NCBI RefSeq assembly: GCF_000295955.2
Contig: NZ_ALXE01000025.1
Location: 124,001 to 188,000, forward strand
Length of the DNA stretch: 64,000 nucleotides
Reading direction: 5' to 3'
Source of the DNA: Pantoea sp. A4
GTDB taxonomy: Bacteria; Pseudomonadota; Gammaproteobacteria; Enterobacterales; Enterobacteriaceae
A model generated the notes under the pieces. The model was not told where the DNA came from. It saw nothing but the letters and a program-made list of their open reading frames with translations, and searched no databases. This document shows, piece after piece, positions 52,480 through 61,931 of this stretch; the first letter of the stretch is position 1; every line of letters starts with the position of its first letter. The translations under genes and the position numbers were made by a program.

Positions 52480-53523
52480 TTATACCGTGGCAATTGGCGT
52501 CGCGGGCGACCCCACTGCACCAGGTAGCCGAAGCGGCGGTGCTGTTAATAAAAAGGCATAACGCTGCTGCCCGGCCAGCCAGTCGGCGAGGGGGCTCATC
52601 AGCCAGAGCTCGCCGAGGTAAACCCCCAGACGGAACAGGCAGAGATCGTGCAGCGGGTGAGAAGGGTAAAAGTCGGCGTTGAGCGGCGTCGCGGGGAGGA
52701 TCTCCACCGCCGGATTATCCGCCAGTAGAGCCACCACACCGCTGTCATGGATCCACTGGCGTAGCTCCGCATCGCTGCCGTCTAAGCCAGCAAAATGGGT
52801 GCTGAGAAATGCCATATCCGGCTCACCGTTCATCGCAATGATCGCTTCGTCCATCCCGGTGCGGAAGCAGATGAGATCGCCGGGGCGGATCTCGATCCGA
52901 TCCGCCTCGATGATCTGTTGCAGATGGCGATAGCCAAAAGCAAAGCGTTTAATACCGAAGTGACGTTTGATATCGATCATCACCGCACGTCCCTGAATAC
53001 CGTGCTGGGCCATATGTTCAATCCCTAAGCGCTTGGCACCAAGGTGTGTGCCTTGATCGCAGCCACAGCCCGCGCGGTAGTCGGTTTCTCCGACGATATC
53101 CACGCCCGCTTTATAGCCGTTGTAGAACACCATCTCCGGCTTGCCGTTATCGTTCACGTCAAACCACTGGCCCATGTGCGCCAGGCTATCCCACTGGGTG
53201 GAATATTGCAGCGCCAGCGTCACGCTATCGTCACAGATGACATCACTCAGGCGCGCATCATCCCGCGACAGGGGATAGGTCATATTGGCCAGCTCGCCGC
53301 GTCGGGTGGCATTAAGCTGTGGTGGCAAACGACGTGGGTTCATCGCGGTGCCACCGGGCAGATCGAGCGGCAGGCTGAGGCAGAAAGTCCGTCCTTCCTG
53401 CACTTCTGCCACTCCCTCCCGCACCTTGGCGGCGGTCAGCAGGTTGAGGCGACCGAGCTGATCGTCCGGGCCAAAATCGCCCCAGGTTGAGAGCGGAGGA
53501 CGTTTTTTCCAGCGAGCGGTCAT
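52480..53523 (-). CDS. Cyclase-family protein (PF04199-like metal hydrolase)
   Basis: A 347-residue protein of the kynurenine formamidase/cyclase family in its long form. It has WDSLAHMGQWFD where short family members carry HxGTHxDxPxH, then CGCDQGTHLGAKRLGIEHMA, IEADRIEIRPGDLICFRTG and FLSTHFAGLDGS. The first motif lacks the second His, so metal binding may rely on other residues. The substrate is unknown. It overlaps the MFS gene upstream by 4 bases (ATGA) and is probably co-transported with its substrate carrier. Confidence 0.75.
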   Translation of the reverse strand: MTARWKKRPPLSTWGDFGPDDQLGRLNLLTAAKVREGVAEVQEGRTFCLSLPLDLPGGTAMNPRRLPPQLNATRRGELANMTYPLSRDDARLSDVICDDSVTLALQYSTQWDSLAHMGQWFDVNDNGKPEMVFYNGYKAGVDIVGETDYRAGCGCDQGTHLGAKRLGIEHMAQHGIQGRAVMIDIKRHFGIKRFAFGYRHLQQIIEADRIEIRPGDLICFRTGMDEAIIAMNGEPDMAFLSTHFAGLDGSDAELRQWIHDSGVVALLADNPAVEILPATPLNADFYPSHPLHDLCLFRLGVYLGELWLMSPLADWLAGQQRYAFLLTAPPLRLPGAVGSPATPIATV

Positions 53524-54854
53524 ACGCCACTCCTTACATGAGAGGTATCAGACTGCGATTGTGGCAGCGACATACGCTGTACGCGCGGTAGCCAGAAAGC
53601 GTAGACCAGCGCGCCAAGAATGCCGACAACGCCAGCAATCTCCAGCGGCACGGCAAACGAGTGGGTGTACTGCATTAATACGCCAATCAGGATCGGCGAG
53701 ATAATCCCGGCCATGTTCGCCGCCATGTTCTGGATCCCGCCAATGGTCGCGACGTTGGCGCGGTTAGGAGCCACATCCGAAGGTAGTGCCCAGAGTGGTG
53801 CAGCAGCAAAAGTGGCACCGAAGTTGGCGATGCACAGTGCGGTCAGCGCGAGGCCAACGTTGGGTGCAAATGCTGCCAGACCAATGGTGGCGCTGGCGAT
53901 CATTCCCGCCGCCAGCGGAACTTTACGCGCCACGCTCAGTGAGTAGCCCCGGCGTACCAGCCCGTCGGACAGTAAGCCGCCACACCAGCCGCCAATAATC
54001 GCCGCGATTCCCGGCAACATGCCAAGAACGCCAAATTGCATCAGCGACAGGTGGAAGGTCTCAACCATGTAGGTCGGGAACCAGGTGAAAAAGAAGTAGG
54101 AAACGAAATTGACGCAGAAGAAACCGACCATCATCGCCTGTACCGCCCGCTGGCTTAACAGCTGACGGACGCTCATCGGTGCACCGGTTTCGGCATCCTG
54201 ATTCTCTTCAATCAGGGCGATCTCTGCGGCGCTGGCGGAGGGGTGCTGGCGCGGATCGCGATACCAGAAGTACCACAGCAGCGCCCAGCCCACGGCGACC
54301 ACGCCGGAGATGACAAACGTCATACGCCAGCCTACCAGCGCAATCAGAAATGAGATCAGTGGAATCGCCAGCGTGCCGCCAATTTTACTGCCGTTATTGA
54401 AGGTGGCGGCGGCGAAGCTGCGTTCCTGGCGCGGGAACCAGCGCGTCACGGTAGAAGAACTGGCCGGATAGGTTGGCGCTTCGACGGCACCCAGTACAAA
54501 GCGGAAGCCCACCAGCGCACCTACGCTGCTGGCAAGGCCGCAGGCGGCGGTTGCCAGGCCCCAGCCCAGGCTACTTAGTGCAAAGGTAATGCGTGGCCCG
54601 AGGCGATCCACCAGCCAGCCACCAGGCAGCTGGAACAGGACATAGCTCCAGAAAAAAGCTGACAGCAACAGGCCACTGTCAGTCGGCGAGAAGTGGAGAT
54701 CTTTCCCCATAAATGGGATCGCCACGCTCATCGCGGCGCGATCGATATAGTTAATCGCCACGCCGATTGAGAGTACGGTAAGGATTACATAGCGAAACTT
54801 GCCTGTTTTTCCCCCGGCGTCAGGCGCGGGGATTCCCTTGGAATTAAGCGACAT
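53520..54854 (-). CDS. MFS transporter, anion:cation symporter family
   Basis: A 444-residue, twelve-helix MFS protein of the ACS (hexuronate/galactonate/phthalate) group: GVAINYIDRAAMSVAIPFM at helix 1, FFWSYVLFQLPGGWLVDRLG, and GAVEAPTYPASSSTVTRWFP. It is a proton-linked importer of an organic acid. The second of two adjacent ATG codons has the better spacing to GGAGG. It overlaps the cyclase gene, suggesting that the imported acid is the cyclase substrate. Confidence 0.88.
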   Translation of the reverse strand: MSLNSKGIPAPDAGGKTGKFRYVILTVLSIGVAINYIDRAAMSVAIPFMGKDLHFSPTDSGLLLSAFFWSYVLFQLPGGWLVDRLGPRITFALSSLGWGLATAACGLASSVGALVGFRFVLGAVEAPTYPASSSTVTRWFPRQERSFAAATFNNGSKIGGTLAIPLISFLIALVGWRMTFVISGVVAVGWALLWYFWYRDPRQHPSASAAEIALIEENQDAETGAPMSVRQLLSQRAVQAMMVGFFCVNFVSYFFFTWFPTYMVETFHLSLMQFGVLGMLPGIAAIIGGWCGGLLSDGLVRRGYSLSVARKVPLAAGMIASATIGLAAFAPNVGLALTALCIANFGATFAAAPLWALPSDVAPNRANVATIGGIQNMAANMAGIISPILIGVLMQYTHSFAVPLEIAGVVGILGALVYAFWLPRVQRMSLPQSQSDTSHVRSGV

Positions 54855-54937
54855 CATCGCCTCCAGGTGATTGTTATAAGTTGGCTACAAGAGGGTGCCG
54901 TGCAGGTCATCCCACACGGCACAGATACCAGAGGCGA

Positions 54938-56257
54938 TCAGTGTACGCTGGCTGCCCCGTGAGGATGCTTAACCTGTTCCTCATCCACGATAGGCTCAAC
55001 TTTACCCATCAGGAACAGATAGTTAAGGATGCCAATCACCACCAGTACGGCTGAGAAGACCAGCGCCCAGGTAAAGTGGCCGGTGGCACCGACGATAGCG
55101 CCCGTAATAATCGGACCCACTGCACCGCCCATGTTGGAAACGGTGTTCTGTAATCCGGCAACAATAGACACGCTGTTCTGCGGAGCCACGTCACCCGGTA
55201 AAGCCCAGACCTGAGAGGCGGCAACGGTAGTCCCCGATTTGGCGATGCACAGCAGCAGCACGGTCATGAATACGGAGTCAGTGAAAGGTGCAAAACCGAT
55301 GCACAGCGCCATCAGCAGACCAATGGTCAGGAACAGCTTGCGGGTTGCCGTCAGAGAGAGCACTTTGTTGTGCACCATACGGTCAGAAGCCCATCCCGCC
55401 AGCACTTCAATCACCATGCCGCAAATCAGTGGCAGCGCAGCGACCATCCCCATTTTCAGGAAGTCCATGCCTTTATCTTTCACCAGGTAGGTCGGCAACC
55501 AGGTGATAAAGAAGTAGGAGGTGTAGTTAATGGTGAAGAAACCAATGCACATCGCCCAGATATTGCGATAGCGCAGCAGTTTGTACCACTTCATTGGGCG
55601 TACGCTTTTATCGCCATGTTTCTGCGCCTGACCGTCACGGATCAAACGTACTTCAGTCTGGCTGATCGACTTATGATCTTCCGGATTCTCGGAGTAGATA
55701 AAGTACCAGGCGATCACCCAAATCAGGCCGATCGCACCGATCGCCAGGAAGGTCAGACGCCAGTCGAACATCGCGATCATAAACACGATCAGCGGCATGG
55801 CGACGGCACCGCCAAATTTTGAGGCGCTGTCGAACAGGCCAGATACGGTGGCGCGTTCACGGTCCGGGAACCAGCGCGCGGTGATCCCTGCATTGCTTGG
55901 GTAAGCTGCCGCTTCACCCACACCCAGCGCCAGGCGCAGCGCCAGCAGGGATTTAAAGCCGGTTGCCAGTCCCATCGCCATCGTCGCCACGGACCACCAG
56001 GCAACCGCAATACCCAGGCCTTTCTTTTGGCCGAAGCGATCGGCAAACCAGCCCGCCGGGATCTGCAACAGCGCGTAAGACCAGAAGAAGGCGGCCATGA
56101 TAAAGCCCATCATCTCTGGATTAATGTTCAGTTCTTTGATCAGATGCGGAGCCGCAGCGGAAAGCACCGTGCGATCAATATAGTTAATGGCGATCGCCAG
56201 CCACATCAGGCCTGCGATCCACCAGCGAATACGTGTAGAGGACAAGGTGTTGTTCAT
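54938..56257 (-). CDS. MFS transporter, sugar-acid type
   Basis: A 439-residue paralogue of the adjacent MFS protein, again of the ACS family: AIAINYIDRTVLSAAAPHL, FFWSYALLQIPAGWFADRFG, GVGEAAAYPSNAGITARWFP. Such proteins import hexuronates, glucarate, galactonate or tetronates. The ATG at 56257 is chosen with AGGTG upstream; a GTG 12 bases earlier is the alternative. A GTGCCGTG/CACGGCAC hairpin (54895-54921) lies between the two MFS genes and may end this unit. Confidence 0.88.
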   Translation of the reverse strand: MNNTLSSTRIRWWIAGLMWLAIAINYIDRTVLSAAAPHLIKELNINPEMMGFIMAAFFWSYALLQIPAGWFADRFGQKKGLGIAVAWWSVATMAMGLATGFKSLLALRLALGVGEAAAYPSNAGITARWFPDRERATVSGLFDSASKFGGAVAMPLIVFMIAMFDWRLTFLAIGAIGLIWVIAWYFIYSENPEDHKSISQTEVRLIRDGQAQKHGDKSVRPMKWYKLLRYRNIWAMCIGFFTINYTSYFFITWLPTYLVKDKGMDFLKMGMVAALPLICGMVIEVLAGWASDRMVHNKVLSLTATRKLFLTIGLLMALCIGFAPFTDSVFMTVLLLCIAKSGTTVAASQVWALPGDVAPQNSVSIVAGLQNTVSNMGGAVGPIITGAIVGATGHFTWALVFSAVLVVIGILNYLFLMGKVEPIVDEEQVKHPHGAASVH

Positions 56258-56392
56258 AATAATAATCACCTAAAAAAGGGCGCATCTCTCTGCAGATGCA
56301 TCGGCCTGAGACTGCCGGATCGCGTAGGGTAAACGATCCGGTTTCCTGTTATATGCCGCGATCCTGCAGCGAAAGTCGGGACCTGGCTGGCG

Positions 56393-57346
56393 TTATGCCA
56401 GTCCGTTCATCACGTTCACCGGGCGTTCTGCCTGGCGAAGACATTGAATAATCTGTTGTACGCAACGCTCGCCGATGGCGCTGATCGCCCCGTCGGTGTA
56501 GCCCGCGATGTGGGACGTAGGGATAAAGTTGCTTAAGGTAAACAGCGGGTGTTGCGCCAGCGGTTCCTGTTCGAAGACATCCGCCGCGGCACCGGCAATC
56601 ACGTTATCTTGCAGGGCGTGGAACAGATCTTGTTCATTCACCACACCACCGCGAGAGACGTTGATCAGGAAGGCGCTTTTCTTCATGCGGCTCAGACGGG
56701 CGCGATCAAACAGGTTGCGCGTCTCATTGGTGAGCGGCGTGTGCAGCGTAATAAAGTCGCTGCTTTCAGTGAGTCGATCGAGGCTGACAAATTCAATGCC
56801 GTGTTCGGCCGCAAACTTCTCATCCGGGTAGAAATCAAAGGCAATCACGCGCATGTTGAAGCCTTTAGCGCGCAGTGCCACCTGCTTACCGATATTGCCA
56901 AGGCCAATAATGCCCAGGGTTTTGCCATAGACATCGGTCGCGAAGATGCGAGGCCAGTTACCCGCGCGAGTCTCGACAGCGGCCTGCGTAACCTGACGGG
57001 CGCTGTTGAGGATCAGGGCAAAGGCGAAGTCTGCTACTGCGTGTTTGTTGGCGTCTGGCACGTTGGTGACATAGATCCCGCGCTCGCGGGTGGCATCCAG
57101 ATCGATGTTATCCACGCCCACGCCATGTTTGCAGACGATTTTCAGCTGTGGTGTTTTTGCCAGCAGCTCGGCATTTACCTCGGTGAAGGCGACGATCATC
57201 GCTACGGTTTCAGCCAGATGCGGCTCCAGCGCGGACAGCGGCGCATCGGCTGGCAGCGTGACCAGTTCAAAGCCGTGAGATTTCAGGGTTTCAACCGGCG
57301 TAGCATCATATTTGGCAAACGACGGTGAGGTGCAAATCACTTTCAT
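56393..57346 (-). CDS. D-isomer-specific 2-hydroxyacid dehydrogenase
   Basis: A 317-residue member of the D-2-hydroxyacid dehydrogenase family. The NAD motif is GIIGLGNIGKQ, the substrate arginine is in NVSRGGVVNE and the catalytic histidine in SHIAGYTDGA. It is phosphoglycerate-dehydrogenase-like in its catalytic domain (GVGVDNIDLDAT). The start at 57346 (MKVICTSPSF) is conserved; longer frames run into the next gene. It would interconvert a 2-oxo and 2-hydroxy acid in the same pathway as the aldolase 55 bases upstream. A CCCGGAT/ATCCGGG hairpin sits between them. Confidence 0.88.
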   Translation of the reverse strand: MKVICTSPSFAKYDATPVETLKSHGFELVTLPADAPLSALEPHLAETVAMIVAFTEVNAELLAKTPQLKIVCKHGVGVDNIDLDATRERGIYVTNVPDANKHAVADFAFALILNSARQVTQAAVETRAGNWPRIFATDVYGKTLGIIGLGNIGKQVALRAKGFNMRVIAFDFYPDEKFAAEHGIEFVSLDRLTESSDFITLHTPLTNETRNLFDRARLSRMKKSAFLINVSRGGVVNEQDLFHALQDNVIAGAAADVFEQEPLAQHPLFTLSNFIPTSHIAGYTDGAISAIGERCVQQIIQCLRQAERPVNVMNGLA

Positions 57347-57401
57347 AACGGTTCCCGGTGTCAGGCTAAGTAGCCCGGATACAACGATCCGGGCAGAAAA
57401 A

Positions 57402-58283
57402 TCACAGGTACTGGCTGATGATCTGGCGGATCTTCTGCTCTTCGGCAGCACTGAACTGCACCGCGTAGCGGCTGTCACCCACGTCATAGCCTTGCAGGGC
57501 TACCGCTTTCTTCACCGCAGCAGGGGAGAACGCCACGCTGTAGAGATCGGTACGCAGCCCGGTAACGTTTTCCTGCGCCTGGCGCGAGCCTTCGATATCG
57601 CCGGCGTTGAAGCGTGCCCAGATGGCGTTAATCGCCTCTGGTGCGGCGTTGGCAAGACCAGAGATACAGGCTGAGCAACCGTCCACGAAGCCCTGATGGA
57701 TCAGTGAGTCTGGACCGTTCAGCACGTCGAAACCGTCGATGTCTTTTACCGCATTGATATAGCCGCTCAGGCTCTCGTAGCTGCCTGCGCTGTCTTTAAT
57801 GCCGATAATGTTCGGGTGCGCTGCCAGCTTACGCACGGTTTCTGGCAGCAGGGTGTTGCCGGTACGTGCCGGGATGTTGTAGAGGAACAGTGGCACGTCC
57901 AGGGCGTCAGCCACGTTCAGGTAGTGGTACTCCAGCTCTTCCTGTTTTAGTGGTACGAAGTACGGGGTAATTACCGAGACGGCATTCACGCCCAGCGCCG
58001 CAATCTGCTTGCCGAGGCGAATCGTTTCACGGGTGGAGATCTCGCCAATGTGTGCCACTACTGGCGCGGCCCCGTTGACTTCTTCCATGCAGGTTGCGGT
58101 GACGGCGACTTTTTCCTGTTCATTCAGAACGAAGAATTCGCCGTTGGTGCCGCCGCAGAAGATGCCGTTGCCCGCATTCAGCTGACGACGTACCTGCTCA
58201 CGCTGAGCGACCGGGTTGAAAGCGCCTTCTTTATCGAAGGTGGTAACGATGGCGGTCAGTACGCCGTTAATTTTTTTGCTCAT
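57402..58283 (-). CDS. DHDPS/NAL-family aldolase
   Basis: A 293-residue class I aldolase. The Schiff-base lysine is Lys163 in IIGIKDSAGS, Tyr135 in LYNIPARTGN, and the carboxylate loop reads GGTNGEFF (residues 44-51) instead of the GTTGE of DapA. This suggests a 2-oxo-3-deoxy sugar-acid aldolase or dehydratase, releasing or binding pyruvate. GAGG lies before the start, and it follows the iron dehydrogenase by 14 bases in one transcript. Confidence 0.85.
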   Translation of the reverse strand: MSKKINGVLTAIVTTFDKEGAFNPVAQREQVRRQLNAGNGIFCGGTNGEFFVLNEQEKVAVTATCMEEVNGAAPVVAHIGEISTRETIRLGKQIAALGVNAVSVITPYFVPLKQEELEYHYLNVADALDVPLFLYNIPARTGNTLLPETVRKLAAHPNIIGIKDSAGSYESLSGYINAVKDIDGFDVLNGPDSLIHQGFVDGCSACISGLANAAPEAINAIWARFNAGDIEGSRQAQENVTGLRTDLYSVAFSPAAVKKAVALQGYDVGDSRYAVQFSAAEEQKIRQIISQYL

Positions 58284-58297
58284 AACAAAACCTCAAA

Positions 58298-59446
58298 TTA
58301 AGCCTGGTGAGAAGGGAACAGCGTCAGATAAACCGCGCGCACATCTTCGGCGCTGACGGCAGTTGGCACGTTTTTCATTAAACGCTGCACGTCTAACGCA
58401 GCTTCCACTAAGTAGGGCAGGTGATCGGGGCCGATGCCCAGCGCTTCCAGGCTGTCTGGCAGCTTCAGGCGCTGTACCAGAGCGGCAAAATAGTCGACCA
58501 ACGCATGGGATTTGGCTTCTTCATCCAGTGAAGCATCCGCGTCTGGCAGTAAATCGTATGCCTGAGCAAATTTGCTCACGACTGCCGGGCGCACAAAGCG
58601 CATGCAGGAGGTCAGCAGAATGGCATTGGCAACACCGTGTGGCAGGTGATATTTGCCACCCAGCGGGTAAGACATCGCGTGAACCAGATGCGTACCGGCG
58701 TGGGCAATGGCTGCGCCGCCATAGTAAGAAGCCCACAGCATATCGAGACGCGCTTCAAGATTGGTTGGCTCGTTAACCGCAGTTTCGATGCTTTTAAACA
58801 GCTTTTTCATACCAATCAGCGCGTAATTGTCGCTGACCGGGTTGGAAACCGTGGCGGTGAAGCACTCAATCAGGTGGCACAGGGCGTCAATGCCGGTAGA
58901 AGAGGCGATATGCGCTGGCATGCTGGTAGTCAGTTCTGGCACTAACGCAACGTAATCCGGCAGCATCACCGGGGAAATGATACCGACTTTGGTCTCTTTT
59001 TCCGGGATCGCTAAAATCGCATTCGGCGTGGCTTCAGAGCCGGTACCGGCGGTGGTCGGGATCAGCAACGAGCAGGTGCGCGACTGCGGTTTTTCACCAG
59101 CCAATAAAGCATCCAGCGTTGGCGCGCCTGCTACGCAGAGTACCGAGAGCAGTTTGGCAACATCCAGTACGCTACCGCCGCCGACGCCGATCACGATATC
59201 GACATCTTGCGTTGGCAGAGCAGCAACAATTGCCGCGACATCATGCTGGCTCGGCTCTGGCGGCACGCTGTTAACAACCGCAACGCTGGCAACATGCTGC
59301 TTAAGCTGAGCGATCAATGCCTGTACCGCCGGGATACCTTCAATATTTTTATCGGTTACCAGCAGGGCTTTGCCCTTGCCTTGCAGGAGGTAGCTAATGT
59401 CGTTCAGCGCCTGGTAGCCGCTAATCACCGTGCTGTTGATATTCAT
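58298..59446 (-). CDS. Iron-containing alcohol dehydrogenase
   Basis: A 382-residue group III alcohol dehydrogenase. NAD-binding GVGGGSVLD (about residues 87-95), TTAGTGSE, and all four metal ligands (Asp187, His191, His256, His270) are present. It probably reduces an aldehyde such as glycolaldehyde or oxidises a sugar-derived alcohol, which fits a position first in an operon with an aldolase. The ATG at 59446 has AGGG 6 bases before it. It is divergent from the kinase gene. Confidence 0.88.
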   Translation of the reverse strand: MNINSTVISGYQALNDISYLLQGKGKALLVTDKNIEGIPAVQALIAQLKQHVASVAVVNSVPPEPSQHDVAAIVAALPTQDVDIVIGVGGGSVLDVAKLLSVLCVAGAPTLDALLAGEKPQSRTCSLLIPTTAGTGSEATPNAILAIPEKETKVGIISPVMLPDYVALVPELTTSMPAHIASSTGIDALCHLIECFTATVSNPVSDNYALIGMKKLFKSIETAVNEPTNLEARLDMLWASYYGGAAIAHAGTHLVHAMSYPLGGKYHLPHGVANAILLTSCMRFVRPAVVSKFAQAYDLLPDADASLDEEAKSHALVDYFAALVQRLKLPDSLEALGIGPDHLPYLVEAALDVQRLMKNVPTAVSAEDVRAVYLTLFPSHQA

Positions 59447-59553
59447 CACATGCCCTTTATTACAGTTTACTGACTGAATGATTAAATTTGCTCACTGCCT
59501 TGTTTGCAGCGGTTACAGTGGGTGTGTTCACTGCCTGTGGACTAATTTATAGG

Positions 59554-59577
59554 TCAAATTGATTTCAAATAATTTGA
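59554..59577. promoter_or_regulatory. Candidate operator 1 in the divergent control region
   Basis: TCAAATT (59554-59560) and AATTTGA (59571-59577) form an inverted repeat with a 10-base spacer, in the region between the divergent dehydrogenase and kinase genes. The DeoR protein encoded at 61932 is the natural candidate to bind it. Confidence 0.4.
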
Positions 59578-59593
59578 TCTTGCTCACATATAA

Positions 59594-59607
59594 TCAATCA
59601 TGATTGA
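59594..59607. promoter_or_regulatory. Candidate operator 2 in the divergent control region
   Basis: TCAATCATGATTGA is a perfect 14-base palindrome 46 bases before the kinase start, overlapping likely promoter sequence (TATAAT at 59589-59594). Confidence 0.45.
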
Positions 59608-59653
59608 ATATAATCATAAACGTAATCTGATGGTGCAGCGAACAGGAGAAACG

Positions 59654-60952
59654 ATGGCGCAACCCACATGGCAAACCCCGGTTCTGGTGATTGCCGATGA
59701 CTTTACCGGTGCCAATGATGCAGGCAGTGGACTGGCTCAGGCCGGAGCCCGAGTGCATGTATTGTTTGACGCCGCGACGGCAGCCAGTACACAGGCTGCT
59801 GATGTGTGGGTGATCAGCACTGACAGCCGGGCTGTAGCCCCCGGTGAAGCCGCTCGCCGCGTGACTGAAGCGCTGCATCACCATCAGCAGGCTGCGGATC
59901 GCGGCTGGATCTTCAAAAAAATCGACTCCACGTTGCGCGGTAATGTCGGCGTTGAAATCACCGCCGCACTCAGCAGCAGTGGCAAACAGTTAGCGCTGGT
60001 CGCGCCTGCGGTGCCCAAACTGGGGCGGATTACTCGCCACGGAGAAGTGCTGATTGATGGCGTTGCGCTGACCGAAACGGAATTTGCCAGTGATCCGAAA
60101 ACGCCAGTAATCAGCAGCCGGGTACTGACTCAGCTCCAGCTTCCGGGCGAGGTGCTCTCACGTGCACAGTTAAAACAGCCGGATCTCTTCCAGTGGCTTT
60201 CCAGCCAGCAGGGTGTCGTGGTCGTGGATGCCGAAGACGAAGCCGATCTCTCGTTGCTTATTGCCGCTGCGGCGCAGTTATCTCCGACGCCACTATTGGT
60301 CGGGGCTGCGGGCTTAAGCGATGCGCTGGCGCGGCAGTCAGGCCAGGCCGCTGTACGACCTGCCACTGCTCAGCCCGTGGCCGCAAAACAGCCACAACCG
60401 GTGCTGGCGGTGATTGGTTCTATGAGCGTCAGTGCGCAGCAGCAGATTGCCCAACTGGCCGGGCAACGCGAAATCACGCTAGTGGATATCGATATCACTC
60501 AGTTATTTGCACAACCGGCGTGGCCGGATAGGGCGCACTGGTTTGAGCGCAGCCTGAGCGCGCTACGTCAGGGCCAGCACGTGGTGATCCGTACCTGCCA
60601 GCAGGCAGAGCAACGCCACCAGATTGATGCGTTGTGCCAGCAGCACCGGATCACGCGCCAGCAGTTAGGTGAGTCTATCTGCCAGTTTCTTGGCGAATTG
60701 AGCCAACAGTTATGTCACGCATGTCTGCCTGCGGCGCTTTACCTGTCAGGTGGCGATGTTGCCATTGCTGTCGCCCGGTCATTGGGTGCCAGCGGATTTC
60801 AAACAGAAGGGCTGGTGGCGGGATGTGTTCCCCACGGGCGCTTACTTAACAGTGAATTTACCCTGCCGGTGATGACCAAAGCGGGCGGCTTTGGTGATGA
60901 AAATACCCTGGTAGAAGCCATTCGTTTTATTGAGGAGAAGTCGAGTGAGTAA
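59654..60952 (+). CDS. Four-carbon acid sugar kinase (DtnK/OtnK, DUF1537 family)
   Basis: A 432-residue kinase. The N-terminal substrate domain begins VLVIADDFTGANDAGSGLA, with KKIDSTLRGNVGVEI and ALVAPAVPKLGRITRHG; the C-terminal ATP-binding domain has YLSGGDVAIAVARSLG. Family members phosphorylate D-threonate, D-erythronate or L-threonate. The ATG at 59654 has AGGAGA upstream; an ATG at 59600 lies in the operator palindrome and is rejected. It overlaps pdxA2 by 8 bases; with PdxA2 the D-threonate type is most likely. Confidence 0.87.
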   Translation: MAQPTWQTPVLVIADDFTGANDAGSGLAQAGARVHVLFDAATAASTQAADVWVISTDSRAVAPGEAARRVTEALHHHQQAADRGWIFKKIDSTLRGNVGVEITAALSSSGKQLALVAPAVPKLGRITRHGEVLIDGVALTETEFASDPKTPVISSRVLTQLQLPGEVLSRAQLKQPDLFQWLSSQQGVVVVDAEDEADLSLLIAAAAQLSPTPLLVGAAGLSDALARQSGQAAVRPATAQPVAAKQPQPVLAVIGSMSVSAQQQIAQLAGQREITLVDIDITQLFAQPAWPDRAHWFERSLSALRQGQHVVIRTCQQAEQRHQIDALCQQHRITRQQLGESICQFLGELSQQLCHACLPAALYLSGGDVAIAVARSLGASGFQTEGLVAGCVPHGRLLNSEFTLPVMTKAGGFGDENTLVEAIRFIEEKSSE

Positions 60953-61925
60953 AATTATTGCGGTGACCATGGGCGATCCGGCGGGAATCAGCCCGGAGAT
61001 CATTATTAAATCACTGGCTGAGGGCGATCTCTCTGGCGCTCCGGCGGTTGTGGTTGGCTGTGCCAGCACACTGCGCCGCATCCTGGCGCTGAACATCACG
61101 CCACAGGTTGAACTGCGCGTGGTAGATAATGTGCAGCAGGCACACTTTGCGCCAGGTATTCTGAACGTTATCGACGAGCCACTGGCCAATCCTGAGGCGT
61201 TAAAGCCTGGCGTTGTGCAGAAAGAAGCGGGCGATCTCGCCTGGCGCTGCATCAAGCGTGCTACGGAACTGGCCATGGCCGGTGATGTGCATGCCATCGC
61301 GACTGCGCCGCTGAATAAAGAAGCGTTGCACTCTGCCGGCCATATCTATCCAGGGCATACCGAGCTGCTGGCGCATCTGACCAACACCAAAGATTACGCG
61401 ATGGTGCTGTATACCGATAAGCTGAAAGTGATTCACGTCACTACGCATATTGCACTGCGCAAGTTCCTGGATACGCTGAACTGCACCCGTATTGAAACCG
61501 TGATTGGCATGGCGGATGCGTTCCTGCGCCGCGTCGGTTTTGAAAACCCACGTATCGCCGTGGCAGGGGTCAATCCTCATGCCGGTGAGAATGGCCTGTT
61601 TGGTGATGAAGAGATCACCATCGTAGGACCTTCTGTGAAGGCGATGCAGGCCAAAGGCCTTAATGTTTCTGGACCTTGCCCGCCAGATACGGTGTTCCTG
61701 CAATGCCAGGAAGGACAGTACGATATCGTGGTGGCTATGTACCACGATCAGGGACATATCCCACTGAAATTACTTGGTTTTTATGACGGTGTAAACATTA
61801 CTGCTGGCCTGCCATTTATCCGTACTTCTGCCGATCATGGCACCGCTTTCGATATCGCCTGGACAGGAAAAGCGAAGTCTGAGAGCATGGCAATCTCCAT
61901 CAAACTCGCGATGCAGCTTGCTTAA
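60945..61925 (+). CDS. pdxA2: 4-phospho-D-threonate 3-dehydrogenase (PdxA2)
   Basis: A 326-residue PdxA-family dehydrogenase with MGDPAGISPEI at the N-terminus, ATAPLNKEAL, GHTELLAHLT and CPPDTVFLQ, and the metal-binding MYHDQGHIPLK. PdxA proper makes pyridoxal phosphate; the copy beside a DUF1537 kinase (PdxA2) oxidises and decarboxylates 4-phospho-D-threonate to dihydroxyacetone phosphate. Context therefore decides the name. It starts with GTG inside the end of the kinase gene. Confidence 0.88.
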   Translation: MSKIIAVTMGDPAGISPEIIIKSLAEGDLSGAPAVVVGCASTLRRILALNITPQVELRVVDNVQQAHFAPGILNVIDEPLANPEALKPGVVQKEAGDLAWRCIKRATELAMAGDVHAIATAPLNKEALHSAGHIYPGHTELLAHLTNTKDYAMVLYTDKLKVIHVTTHIALRKFLDTLNCTRIETVIGMADAFLRRVGFENPRIAVAGVNPHAGENGLFGDEEITIVGPSVKAMQAKGLNVSGPCPPDTVFLQCQEGQYDIVVAMYHDQGHIPLKLLGFYDGVNITAGLPFIRTSADHGTAFDIAWTGKAKSESMAISIKLAMQLA

Positions 61926-61931
61926 GGATAT

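Noticed and set aside
57347..57487. Longer start of the 2-hydroxyacid dehydrogenase
   Set aside because: The extension runs into the aldolase gene and has low-complexity Ser/Arg sequence; the conserved start is at 57346.
57402..58283. N-acetylneuraminate lyase (NanA) as identity, suggested by the nearby sialidase-like protein
   Set aside because: The carboxylate loop is GGTNGEFF, not the NanA form, and no NanE, NanK or NagA/B gene is present in the window.
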